Assembly: GCA_031404635.1 (NCBI GenBank)
Contig: JANNHY010000333.1
Coordinates: forward strand, 1-21,680
Reading direction: 5' to 3'
Source: JAENVT01 sp031404635
GTDB taxonomy: Bacteria; Actinomycetota; Acidimicrobiia; Acidimicrobiales; Ilumatobacteraceae
Length of the DNA: 21,680 bases
Shown here: one piece after another, positions 1 through 5,690 of the stretch
How positions within the stretch are numbered: position 1 is the stretch's first letter
Layout: the number at the start of each line of letters is the position of its first letter
Notes under the pieces: generated by a model
Seen by the model: the letters and a program-made list of their open reading frames with translations, nothing else
Told to the model about the DNA's origin: nothing
The model's database searches: none
Made by a program: the position numbers and the translations under genes

Positions 1-246
1 CATTCAGCCTGTCGAGCCACGATCGAACGATCGCAGACTGATACCGACGTGAGTTCGGAGGTGCTGGCGGCAACCGTACGCAGCATGGCCAACAAGTTGC
101 TCCACGGCCCGACGCTGACCATCAAGAACCTGATCGCCGCGGGAGACGAGGGCGCCGCCTTCGCTGTCCTCGCCTCATACGGAATCACCACGGATTTCAC
201 CATTCCACTGCAGCGAGTGGACCTACCCATGCGGGACGCATCATGA
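1..246 (+). CDS. hemA: Glutamyl-tRNA reductase, C-terminal end (partial)
   Basis: The frame is open from base 1, so only the last 81 codons are visible and the start lies outside the window. The segment VRSMANKLLHGPTLTIKNL closely resembles the C-terminal dimerisation helix of glutamyl-tRNA reductase (family pattern V.....KLLH.PT...K), the enzyme that reduces glutamyl-tRNA to glutamate-1-semialdehyde in the first step of C5 tetrapyrrole synthesis. The catalytic and NADPH domains are not in view, so the call rests on this signature plus synteny: hemA lies close to proC in mycobacteria, as here. About 25 residues follow the usual end of the domain. The stop overlaps the next start as ATGA. The GTG at 49 is internal to the reading frame and is not a likely start. 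Confidence 0.7.
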   Translation, partial: HSACRATIERSQTDTDVSSEVLAATVRSMANKLLHGPTLTIKNLIAAGDEGAAFAVLASYGITTDFTIPLQRVDLPMRDAS

Positions 247-665
247 TCCAAGCACCAGCCCCAGCCATCGGCTGCCCATTCGCTCACGCCATCGCAGGAA
301 TCCAGCGGTCACGTGCTGACATGGTCGTTCGCAAGATCCTGCGCGTTCGTGAACGGCCGAGTGGAGTGTCGGCTCGCTCGGCTGTCTACGCGTTCCGGCG
401 GTCAATGTTGATCTCGACGATTCGCTGCACACTCACGTACTTGGTGTTCCCGTTCGTGCTCCCCGCGCTGGGTCTGGTCTCCGATACGGGCGTTGTCATC
501 AGCATCGTGATCGGAATGCTCGCTATCACGTGCGACATCTTCGCGATCCGCCGGTTCTTTGCCGTTGACCACAAATGGCGGTGGCACTTCTCGACGATCG
601 CGTTCAGCGTCGTCTGCCTGCTTGCCATCCTGCTCGTCAAAGACATCGTCCACATGATCGCATGA
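243..665 (+). CDS. Small integral membrane protein of unknown function
   Basis: This 140-residue protein is not one I recognise. Residues 1-53 are basic and probably cytoplasmic. Three hydrophobic stretches follow, at about 54-79, 83-103 and 115-135, consistent with three membrane spans; short loops carry charged residues such as RRFF and DHKWRW. The ATG overlaps the stop of the hemA-like gene (ATGA), so translational coupling and a shared transcript are likely. Its third codon positions look less GC-rich than those of the genes around it, which could mean a young or fast-evolving gene. It converges on the DUF62 gene with 38 bases between the two stops. That it is a real gene is supported by the coupled start and the coherent hydrophobic pattern; no function can be assigned. 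Confidence 0.6.
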   Translation: MIQAPAPAIGCPFAHAIAGIQRSRADMVVRKILRVRERPSGVSARSAVYAFRRSMLISTIRCTLTYLVFPFVLPALGLVSDTGVVISIVIGMLAITCDIFAIRRFFAVDHKWRWHFSTIAFSVVCLLAILLVKDIVHMIA

Positions 666-703
666 TCACGCCCCAAACCTGACCTCAGCTACCTTGCTCC
701 CAG

Positions 704-1561
704 TTAGCGGGCGCGCAGCGTGACCCGACTCGTCAACCCGTCTGGCGGCGCGTCGGTCAGTGGCGCCAGCGTGATCTGGTCGCCCGGGCCGATGCCGAGT
801 TCCATCGCGGCCGAACGCTGATCGAGCACCAGCGCCAGCATTCCGCAGCCGTCGACCACGAGGCCAATGGCCCCGGTGGCGACATCGGCGAACGTGTGTT
901 GGCGGGTGGCCACGCGTTGCGATTCAGCAAACGCGACCTGCACCTGCGCTCCCCAGTCGGCGATCTCTTCTGGGCCGATGTTGAGTTGGCAGTTGCCGTA
1001 GTGGTCGACCCACAGCACCTCGCCGATCAATCGCTCGCCTTCCTGGCGCGGGAGTGGCACCATGCCCGGCAGCAGCTCGTCGGCGTCGATCAACTCGCCG
1101 AACTCGGCGAGGTCGATCCCGTTGCACAGGTGGCCGGCGACCGCGGCGAAGATGTCGCGGCCGGCGAACGTCGCCCCGTGCGACTGCAGGTGGTACTCGT
1201 CGTTGGTCAACACGACAGAGCGTCCGGCGCCGCCGACCATCGCGACCGCCGGGGCGAGCAGACCGTTGTCAGGCCCGACCAAAACGCCCTCGCCGTCGGC
1301 GACCTCGATGGCGATCGACTTACGCTTCCCACCGACGCCCGGGTCGACGACCGCGAGAATGACGCCGCTCGGCACGTAGGAGATGCAGCGGGCCAGGGCC
1401 AGGCTGCCGGCGCGCACGTCGAACGGAGCGATCTGATGAGTGAGATCGATCGTCTGCACATGAGGGGCGATGTCGCGGATCACCGCCTTGACGAGGCCGA
1501 CGAACTCGTCGACTAGGCCGTAGTCGGTGAGCAGCGAGACGGTGTCGTAGCGGCGGCCCAT
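704..1561 (-). CDS. SAM hydrolase / SAM-hydroxide adenosyltransferase family protein (DUF62)
   Basis: At 285 residues it has the normal length of the DUF62 family, relatives of fluorinase and chlorinase that cleave S-adenosylmethionine with water to adenosine and methionine. Family motifs are clear: LLTDYGLVDEFVG (10-22), DLTHQI (39-44), VVDPGVGGKR (71-80), VGPDNGLL (95-102) and DHYGNCQLN (186-194). The catalytic Asp and Arg expected from archaeal DUF62 enzymes fit D73 and R80. The third member, a His that normally sits in a TFHGRDIF motif, is Ala here (A133 in TFAGRDIF), so hydrolase activity is uncertain. It is transcribed in the same direction as proC but separated from it by 239 bases holding a terminator. 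Its own TATCTT hexamer lies 8 nt before the ATG. Confidence 0.88.
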   Translation of the reverse strand: MGRRYDTVSLLTDYGLVDEFVGLVKAVIRDIAPHVQTIDLTHQIAPFDVRAGSLALARCISYVPSGVILAVVDPGVGGKRKSIAIEVADGEGVLVGPDNGLLAPAVAMVGGAGRSVVLTNDEYHLQSHGATFAGRDIFAAVAGHLCNGIDLAEFGELIDADELLPGMVPLPRQEGERLIGEVLWVDHYGNCQLNIGPEEIADWGAQVQVAFAESQRVATRQHTFADVATGAIGLVVDGCGMLALVLDQRSAAMELGIGPGDQITLAPLTDAPPDGLTSRVTLRAR

Positions 1562-1575
1562 TGGCTTTCAAGATA
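1562..1575 (-). promoter_or_regulatory. Putative leaderless -10 element of the DUF62 gene
   Basis: On the minus strand TATCTT (1575 to 1570) is followed by 8 nt and then the ATG at 1561. It is one of twelve such elements in the window. No convincing -35 is seen. Confidence 0.5.
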
Positions 1576-1599
1576 GCCACGGCCTTTGAGCGCTGTGCG

Positions 1600-1649
1600 A
1601 AAAATCGACAAGGGCCGATGCCAACCCCCCGATGGCACCAGCCCTGTCG
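1600..1649 (-). terminator. Strong intrinsic terminator
   Basis: Read on the minus strand, CGACAGGGC (1649-1641) pairs with GCCCTTGTCG (1615-1606) with one bulged T. Inside this, GGTGCCA pairs fully (one G-U) with TGGCATC, leaving a 9-nt loop that holds six G. About 16 base pairs are followed by A and then five T (1604-1600). The A-run lies on the wrong side for it to work on the plus strand. It would end transcription from proC and/or from a small RNA in the gap. Confidence 0.85.
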
Positions 1650-1705
1650 GCGCATCCCTTGCGGGTGCGACTCCGTGTGAGAATCACGCGGCGGTCGTGT
1701 GACCT
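1600..1705 (-). ncRNA. Candidate structured small RNA or leader between proC and the DUF62 gene
   Basis: A TAACCT hexamer (minus, 1717-1712) could start a transcript near 1705 that would end at the terminator at 1600, about 105 nt. The interval folds into three consecutive hairpins. The first has arms CCGCGTGA and TCACACGG (1691-1673) with a 3-nt loop. The second is CGCACCC / GGGATGCG (1669-1652) with a GCAA tetraloop and one bulged A. The third is the terminator. A fourth small hairpin, ACCTT-TCAC-AAGGT, spans the assumed start. The interval has no convincing reading frame. It may instead be the 3' UTR of proC. I do not recognise a known RNA family. Confidence 0.4.
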
Positions 1706-1800
1706 TGTGAAAGGTTAGCCACATGCGGACCCGTGAGAAAAGAGTCACACCAAGAAATTTCGGGGTTGAGTGGTGCACCGAGCGCTCTTGGTGAGTTAGA

Positions 1801-2595
1801 TCAGTGTGGTTTGCCCAATTGTTGACTCCGCGTGGTCGCCGCCATCACTGCTTCGAGGAACGCCGAGCGCGTGCCGTGCTGTTCGAGCACTCGCAGCCCG
1901 GCAGCGGTGGTGCCACCGGGTGACGTGACCATGGCCCGTAACGCGACCGGATCACCGTGTTCGGCCAGCATCGCCGCCGATCCGACGAATAGCTGACGAA
2001 CCAGCGCATCGGCGACCGGGCGGGTTAGACCGGCGAGCACGCCGGCGTCGGTCAGTGCTTCGGCGACCAGGAACAGGTAGGCGGGCCCGCTGGCGGCGAG
2101 TCCGGTGACGGCGTCAAGCAGCGCCTCGGGCACGCGCTCTACGGTGCCGACAGCGCCGAGGATTCCCTGTGCCCAGTCGAGGTCGTCGTCGGTGGCAAAC
2201 GGTCCGCCACACATCGCCGCCGCGCCTTTGCCGAGCAAGGACGGCGTGTTGGGGATCGACCGCACGACTGCCACGTGATCGCCGCAGGCCTGTTGCAAGG
2301 TGTCGACCGAGACACCGGCGGCGATCGACAAAACGCGCCGCGCCCCTGCATCGACCGCTGCCGTTGCCGCGGCTGCAGCGTCGTGTGGTTTGACGGCAAT
2401 CAGCGCCGCGTCGCATAACGGCACGGCTGCGGTTACGGCGATGCCGGGGAACATCGCGCTCAACGCCTCGCGTCGCCCAGCCACCACCTCGACCACGGCC
2501 AGGTCGGTTGCCGGCCAGCCTCCTGCAAGCAGCCCACCGACCAGCGCCGCGCCCATGTTGCCCCCGCCGACGACTGCCAATCGGTACTTCGTCAT
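1801..2595 (-). CDS. proC: Pyrroline-5-carboxylate reductase
   Basis: Catalyses the last step of proline synthesis, NAD(P)H-dependent reduction of 1-pyrroline-5-carboxylate in the cytoplasm. The 264-residue product has the normal family length. It starts with the Rossmann motif VVGGGNMGAALVGGLL (8-23), has AVKPHD (67-72) and the signature VRSIPNTPSLLGKGAAAMCG. The C-terminal helical dimerisation domain carries TGLAASGPAYLFLVAEAL and the family signature MVTSPGGTTAAGLRVLE. The ATG at 2595 is supported by a TAGCCT hexamer 6 nt upstream. In M. tuberculosis proC (Rv0500) also lies between hemA and mshA. Confidence 0.96.
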   Translation of the reverse strand: MTKYRLAVVGGGNMGAALVGGLLAGGWPATDLAVVEVVAGRREALSAMFPGIAVTAAVPLCDAALIAVKPHDAAAAATAAVDAGARRVLSIAAGVSVDTLQQACGDHVAVVRSIPNTPSLLGKGAAAMCGGPFATDDDLDWAQGILGAVGTVERVPEALLDAVTGLAASGPAYLFLVAEALTDAGVLAGLTRPVADALVRQLFVGSAAMLAEHGDPVALRAMVTSPGGTTAAGLRVLEQHGTRSAFLEAVMAATTRSQQLGKPH

Positions 2596-2607
2596 GGCCG
2601 CAGGCTA
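2596..2607 (-). promoter_or_regulatory. Putative leaderless -10 element of proC
   Basis: On the minus strand TAGCCT (2607 to 2602) is followed by 6 nt and the ATG at 2595. A transcript starting about 7 nt downstream of the hexamer would have almost no leader. Confidence 0.5.
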
Positions 2608-2627
2608 ATTCGATGCCCGACGCCAGA

Positions 2628-2667
2628 ACGGATGGCGCTGCGACATTCCCCGAAGCGCGCCATCCGT
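2628..2667 (-). terminator. Inverted repeat, probable terminator of mshA-ybjN
   Basis: ACGGATGGCGC (2628-2638) and GCGCCATCCGT (2657-2667) form a perfect 11-bp stem with an 18-nt loop. It lies 79 bases beyond the YbjN stop and just upstream of the proC promoter element, where an operon end is expected. No T-run follows on either strand, so it is either a U-less hairpin terminator or an operator. Confidence 0.5.
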
Positions 2668-2745
2668 CCGGCATCACAAAGAGGCACTGCCAGATCGTCG
2701 CAGCGGAAATCGCCAACAGGGAGGTTGCTTGTTGTCGGGGTTCAG

Positions 2746-3204
2746 CTAGGCGAAGTGGCTGGCGAACCCGAGGCGGATCAGCGCCGGGAAGTACTGCTCG
2801 ACGTAGGCGTAGATCGATCCGACAACGCGGTCGATTTCATCCCCGCAGACCCCGGCGACGGGCAGTTCGCCGCGCAGGAACAACGCATCTTCGACCCCGA
2901 TGGCGAAGTGGGCGCCGACCAGCTTCTCGTTGCGGCGCAGCGCCATCTCGTACACCTGGGCGACGTTCTCTTCTGGCGCCGGCATGACGTATGCCTCGTA
3001 GCGCAGCGTGCGCTGGCCGAGCGTCAGCCAGACGGTGATGTGGTCCTTCTCGTCGCCCCGCAGCCGCACATACCAACGGTGGTCGACGCCCTCCGCTCGA
3101 TCCACGGCTTCGACCGCCGGGTTGGCCGCCGCCAGCTGGGCGAGCCATTTGTCGATTTGTCCTGCGAGCGCCGACACCGTGGCGTCGTCGTGCACATCGC
3201 TCAC
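2746..3204 (-). CDS. YbjN-like domain protein
   Basis: The 152-residue product has an alpha/beta pattern consistent with the YbjN family, whose members resemble type III secretion chaperones in fold and have no settled function. Recognisable parts are a central stretch around WYVRLRGDEKDHITVWLTLG and YEAYVMPAPEENVAQVYEMA, and a C-terminal helix YAYVEQYFPALIRLGF. The GTG start at 3204 overlaps the mshA stop as GTGA, which points to translational coupling. The frame stays open upstream to 3465, but that part lies inside mshA and is not used. M. tuberculosis has the same pair (mshA Rv0486, YbjN-like Rv0487), which supports a conserved link to mycothiol synthesis, though none is proven. Confidence 0.82.
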   Translation of the reverse strand: MSDVHDDATVSALAGQIDKWLAQLAAANPAVEAVDRAEGVDHRWYVRLRGDEKDHITVWLTLGQRTLRYEAYVMPAPEENVAQVYEMALRRNEKLVGAHFAIGVEDALFLRGELPVAGVCGDEIDRVVGSIYAYVEQYFPALIRLGFASHFA

Positions 3205-4415
3205 GCGCAGGCCACCAGCTCGCGGACGGTGAGGTCGGTGTACACACGGCGCAGTCGTGCCGCGGCGAACCCCCACGTGTACTGCCGCGCCCCGGCTGCT
3301 CCCCGCCGGCCCATCAACGCCGCCTGTTCGGGATGATCGAAGATCTGGCCGATGTAGTGGGCGAACAGCCGCGGGTCGCGATCGGGAACCAGGAACCCGG
3401 TGGTGCCGTGATCGACGAGTGTCAGCAACCCGCCCACACCGCTGGCGACAACAGGGATCCCGCATGCCAGAGCCTCGAGTGCGACCAACCCGAAGCTCTC
3501 GCTGCGGCTTGGCACGATCACCACATCGGCAGCGCGGTAGTAGGTGCTCAAGATGTGATGCGGCTGCGGTTCTACGAAGCGCACCTGACCCTCGACGCCG
3601 AGTTCGATGATCAGCGACTGCAGGTGCTGCATTTCGCCGGCGCCGTCGAGCCCGCTTTCGCCGCCCACGATCACCAACACTGCATCGGGCCGGTTCAGCT
3701 CGGCTAGTGCGCGCACAGCCACGTCGGGCCCCTTCAGCGGTTGGATGCGACCGACGAACAACAGCACCGGACAGTCGAGTGGCAGATCGATGGCGTTGCG
3801 GGCGCCGCTGCGATCACCGGGAGCGAAAAAGGCGTGCTCGACACCGGGAGCGACAATCTCGATCTTCCCGGCCGGGTCGCCGTACAGCCGACGGAATTGA
3901 CGCTCCTCCTCGGTGCAGCTGACGCAGATCGCATCGGCGCACCCGATGATCTCGGCTTCGGCCCGGGCGCGCCACTCCGGCTCGAAGTCGCCTCCTTCGG
4001 CCTTCACCTTGGCGAGGGTGTGGAACGTGCTGACGAACGGCAGGTCGAGTTCGTGCTTGATGCGATGCCCGACGAGACCGCTGAGCCAATAGTTGGCGTG
4101 CAGCACATCGGCCGGCGAATCGTTCTTGATGTGGTCGACCACGGCGTCGCCGAAATCGTCGAGCACCGACGGCAGCTGCTCTTTGGCCAGGTCGAACCGC
4201 CCGGCGGGAATGTGGACCACCCGGTGCCCTGGCTCGACCTGCACGACCTCGGGAAGGCCAGGTCGTGATGCCCGCGTGTACGTCGTGCACTCGACACCGG
4301 CCTGGGCGAGCGCAGAAACCAGCTCGCGGACGTAGACGTTCATGCCGCCACTGTCGCCCGAGCCCGGCTGGGTGAGGGGTGACGTGTGGAGTGAGAGCAC
4401 AGCTACGCGTTGCAC
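3201..4415 (-). CDS. mshA: D-inositol-3-phosphate glycosyltransferase (mycothiol synthesis)
   Basis: MshA transfers GlcNAc from UDP-GlcNAc to 1L-myo-inositol-1-phosphate, the first committed step of mycothiol, the main actinobacterial thiol. The product is a 404-residue GT4 enzyme of GT-B fold. The N-terminal domain has the MshA hallmark HTSPLTQPGSGDSGGMNVYV (10-29), K78 in DLAKEQ, HANYW (106-110) and FHTLAKVK (131-138). The C-terminal donor domain has VGRIQPLKGPD (221-231) and SESFGLVALEALACGIPVV (305-323). The start is GTG. Upstream is an AT-rich stretch (4416-4456) with TAAGAT 3 nt and TAGGGT 10 nt before the start. The stop overlaps the YbjN start. Presence of mshA implies the organism makes mycothiol. 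Confidence 0.95.
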   Translation of the reverse strand: MQRVAVLSLHTSPLTQPGSGDSGGMNVYVRELVSALAQAGVECTTYTRASRPGLPEVVQVEPGHRVVHIPAGRFDLAKEQLPSVLDDFGDAVVDHIKNDSPADVLHANYWLSGLVGHRIKHELDLPFVSTFHTLAKVKAEGGDFEPEWRARAEAEIIGCADAICVSCTEEERQFRRLYGDPAGKIEIVAPGVEHAFFAPGDRSGARNAIDLPLDCPVLLFVGRIQPLKGPDVAVRALAELNRPDAVLVIVGGESGLDGAGEMQHLQSLIIELGVEGQVRFVEPQPHHILSTYYRAADVVIVPSRSESFGLVALEALACGIPVVASGVGGLLTLVDHGTTGFLVPDRDPRLFAHYIGQIFDHPEQAALMGRRGAAGARQYTWGFAAARLRRVYTDLTVRELVACA

Positions 4416-4456
4416 GGAATCTTAAACCCTATCGAAGTGATCAACATTCCATTTTA
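4416..4456 (-). promoter_or_regulatory. AT-rich probable promoter of mshA
   Basis: In a GC-rich window this stretch is strikingly AT-rich. On the minus strand it contains TAGGGT (4431-4426) and TAAGAT (4424-4419) shortly before the GTG at 4415, and TTGATC (4444-4439) 14 nt upstream of TAAGAT. The TAGGGT element would give a leader of only a few bases. Which hexamer is used cannot be decided from sequence. Confidence 0.4.
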
Positions 4457-4474
4457 GTGGTCGGGACTGGTCTC

Positions 4475-4508
4475 CGCTGCGCTTCGACTGCTCCTTCCGA
4501 TCGCAGCG
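4475..4508 (-). terminator. Inverted repeat after the moaD-rsiG-xre operon
   Basis: CGCTGCG (4475-4481) and CGCAGCG (4502-4508) form a 7-bp stem with a 20-nt loop, 24 bases beyond the stop of the XRE gene. A 9-bp direct repeat, GTGGTCGGG, flanks it (4457-4465 and 4508-4516). No T-run follows, so the terminator call is weak. Confidence 0.25.
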
Positions 4509-4531
4509 TGGTCGGGGCCCGGCTCGTCATC

Positions 4532-4894
4532 TCATTGTTTGCCGGAGACGAAGCTCTCGTAGACGTTGAGTAGTGCCCGGCGTTGCTCGGCAGTCAACTG
4601 CTGATCGGCGGTGATGGCCTCTCGAACACCAACGCGGGGCCTGTCGGTTGGCGACAGGAAACCGGCCCGCTCGTACAGCGACTCGGCACTGATCTGCAAC
4701 GCCTTGGCGATCTGCTGGAGGATGTCGGCCGAGGGTTTGCGCAGGCCGCGCTCGATCTGCGACAGATATGGATTGCTGACCCCGGCCAGTTCGGCCAGGC
4801 GGCGCACACTCATCCTTGCTACTTCGCGCTGCGACTTGATCAGGGCGCCGACATCGGCCAGCCGCTTGTCGAGGTCGTCGCGCATCGACGTCAC
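4532..4894 (-). CDS. XRE-family transcriptional regulator (Rv0474-like)
   Basis: A 120-residue DNA-binding protein. An XRE/Cro-type helix-turn-helix occupies about residues 13-70, with the recognition region LAGVSNPYLSQIERGLRKPS very like that of mycobacterial Rv0474. A short C-terminal tail, AEQRRALLNVYESFV, resembles the family's terminal helix and may serve in dimerisation. Rv0474 is described as a copper-responsive repressor; whether that holds here is unknown. The start is GTG at 4894, 12 bases after the rsiG stop with AGG about 7 nt upstream; ATG at 4885 is the alternative. It is the last gene of the moaD-rsiG-xre operon and is followed by mshA, matching the gene order in mycobacteria. 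Confidence 0.88.
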   Translation of the reverse strand: MTSMRDDLDKRLADVGALIKSQREVARMSVRRLAELAGVSNPYLSQIERGLRKPSADILQQIAKALQISAESLYERAGFLSPTDRPRVGVREAITADQQLTAEQRRALLNVYESFVSGKQ

Positions 4895-4906
4895 GAGTCG
4901 GCCTGC

Positions 4907-5401
4907 TCAGTCGTCGGCGGCGAGCAGGCCGTCGACATGGGCCTCGCCGTCGCGGTAGCGGCGCACAAGCTCGGCACTGAGTTCGTCGATGCGAGTGAAC
5001 AGCTCGCGGCGCTCGTGTGACCTGGCATGCTCGAATTCGTGGAGGGCATCGGCGTAAGCGATCAATTCCGCGGAACTCAGCGACGACAGATCGCGGTCGC
5101 CGGCTCGATCGCACAGTGCCTCGAACTGTTCGGACAGCGGATGGCTGCTGAAGTCTTCCGCCGGGCGTGGCGGGCGCGGTGCGCCGCCGGTGAGATGTGT
5201 CGACAAAATCGACGGCAGATCGTCGGACAGGCTTTCGGATCCGCCGTCGAGGCGTCGGCGCTTCTCTGCCTGCACCAGATCGAGCCGTGCCTGGGCCAGC
5301 CGGCGAACGTACGACACGGCGTCGTCGTCGTTCTGCAGCGTGGCGCGCAGGGCACGGAGTTCGACAAGCGAGAGCCGTCGGGGATCCACGATCTCAGCCA
5401 T
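4907..5401 (-). CDS. rsiG: RsiG-like anti-sigma factor with c-di-GMP-binding signature
   Basis: RsiG of Streptomyces is an antiparallel coiled-coil anti-sigma factor that holds the WhiG sigma factor when loaded with c-di-GMP. Its ligand signature is E(X)3S(X)2R(X)3Q(X)3D, one copy per helix. Here helix 1 has D26-S30-R33-Q37-D41 with exact spacing (E to D). Helix 2 has E124-S128-R131-F135-D139, again exact, with F for Q. The tail RRYRDGEAHVDGLL matches my recollection of the family's C-terminus. A variable linker (about 52-95) joins the helices. The ATG at 5401 is preferred to the ATG at 5407, because GGAGG lies 6 nt before the former and directly abuts the latter. The start overlaps the moaD stop by one base (TGATG). 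Confidence 0.82.
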   Translation of the reverse strand: MAEIVDPRRLSLVELRALRATLQNDDDAVSYVRRLAQARLDLVQAEKRRRLDGGSESLSDDLPSILSTHLTGGAPRPPRPAEDFSSHPLSEQFEALCDRAGDRDLSSLSSAELIAYADALHEFEHARSHERRELFTRIDELSAELVRRYRDGEAHVDGLLAADD

Positions 5402-5412
5402 CAGCATCCTCC
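5399..5412 (-). promoter_or_regulatory. Ribosome binding site of rsiG inside the Gly-Gly codons of the MoaD-like gene
   Basis: On the minus strand the codons GGA-GGA (Gly77-Gly78) supply GGAGG (5412-5408). It lies 6 nt before the ATG at 5401, an ideal spacing, so it decides the rsiG start. Confidence 0.7.
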
Positions 5413-5640
5413 ACTAACGGGCGGCAGAACCGCTACTTCGTCACCGGCGCCGACCGGGTCGGCCGGGTCTGCGGCTTCACCATTCACCCACACTCTGCAC
5501 GATGGCAGCACTCGCGCAAATCCATCGCCGAATGAGGCGATTGCCGCGGTCAACACATCGCCCACGGTCGCGCCGGCGAACTCCGCCCGACCAGTGCCGG
5601 CGGCTTCGCGAGCCGAAGCGAACATTCGCAGCGTCGCCAT
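5401..5640 (-). CDS. MoaD/ThiS-family beta-grasp protein with C-terminal Gly-Gly-Cys
   Basis: A 79-residue ubiquitin-like sulfur-carrier protein of normal MoaD length. MATLRMFASAREAAG (1-15), VGDVL (26-30) and the end VAVLPPVSGG are typical of the small subunit of molybdopterin synthase and of related carriers such as CysO. The carrier Gly-Gly must be C-terminal to be adenylated and thiocarboxylated, yet here one extra residue, Cys79, is encoded before the stop. The protein would then need trimming, or it is not a classical carrier. No other molybdopterin gene is present in the window, so a role in Mo cofactor is not established. It heads the operon with rsiG and xre. A TACGCT hexamer lies 8 nt before the ATG. 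Confidence 0.82.
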   Translation of the reverse strand: MATLRMFASAREAAGTGRAEFAGATVGDVLTAAIASFGDGFARVLPSCRVWVNGEAADPADPVGAGDEVAVLPPVSGGC

Positions 5641-5654
5641 CGGCGCCTAGCGTA
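5641..5654 (-). promoter_or_regulatory. Putative leaderless -10 element of the moaD-rsiG-xre operon
   Basis: On the minus strand TACGCT (5654 to 5649) is followed by 8 nt and the ATG at 5640. It faces away from the corresponding element of the ygjP-like gene within a 65-base divergent gap. Confidence 0.5.
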
Positions 5655-5690
5655 CCGGCCGGTCGACGCCGAGCAAGGATGCACCGGCGA

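Noticed and set aside
1606..1649. Actinobacterial 6C small RNA, because the plus strand has a hairpin with six C in its loop
   Set aside because: 6C RNAs have two C-rich loops; only one is present, and the T-run shows that the hairpin works as a terminator on the other strand, where the loop is G-rich.
1562..1800. SAM riboswitch in front of the SAM hydrolase-family gene
   Set aside because: I could not find SAM-I, SAM-II or SAM-IV core motifs on the minus strand; a covariance search would settle it.
2746..3465. A longer version of the YbjN-like protein starting inside mshA
   Set aside because: The extra N-terminal codons are an antiphase shadow of mshA (Arg/Pro-rich); the GTGA overlap at 3204 is a far better start.
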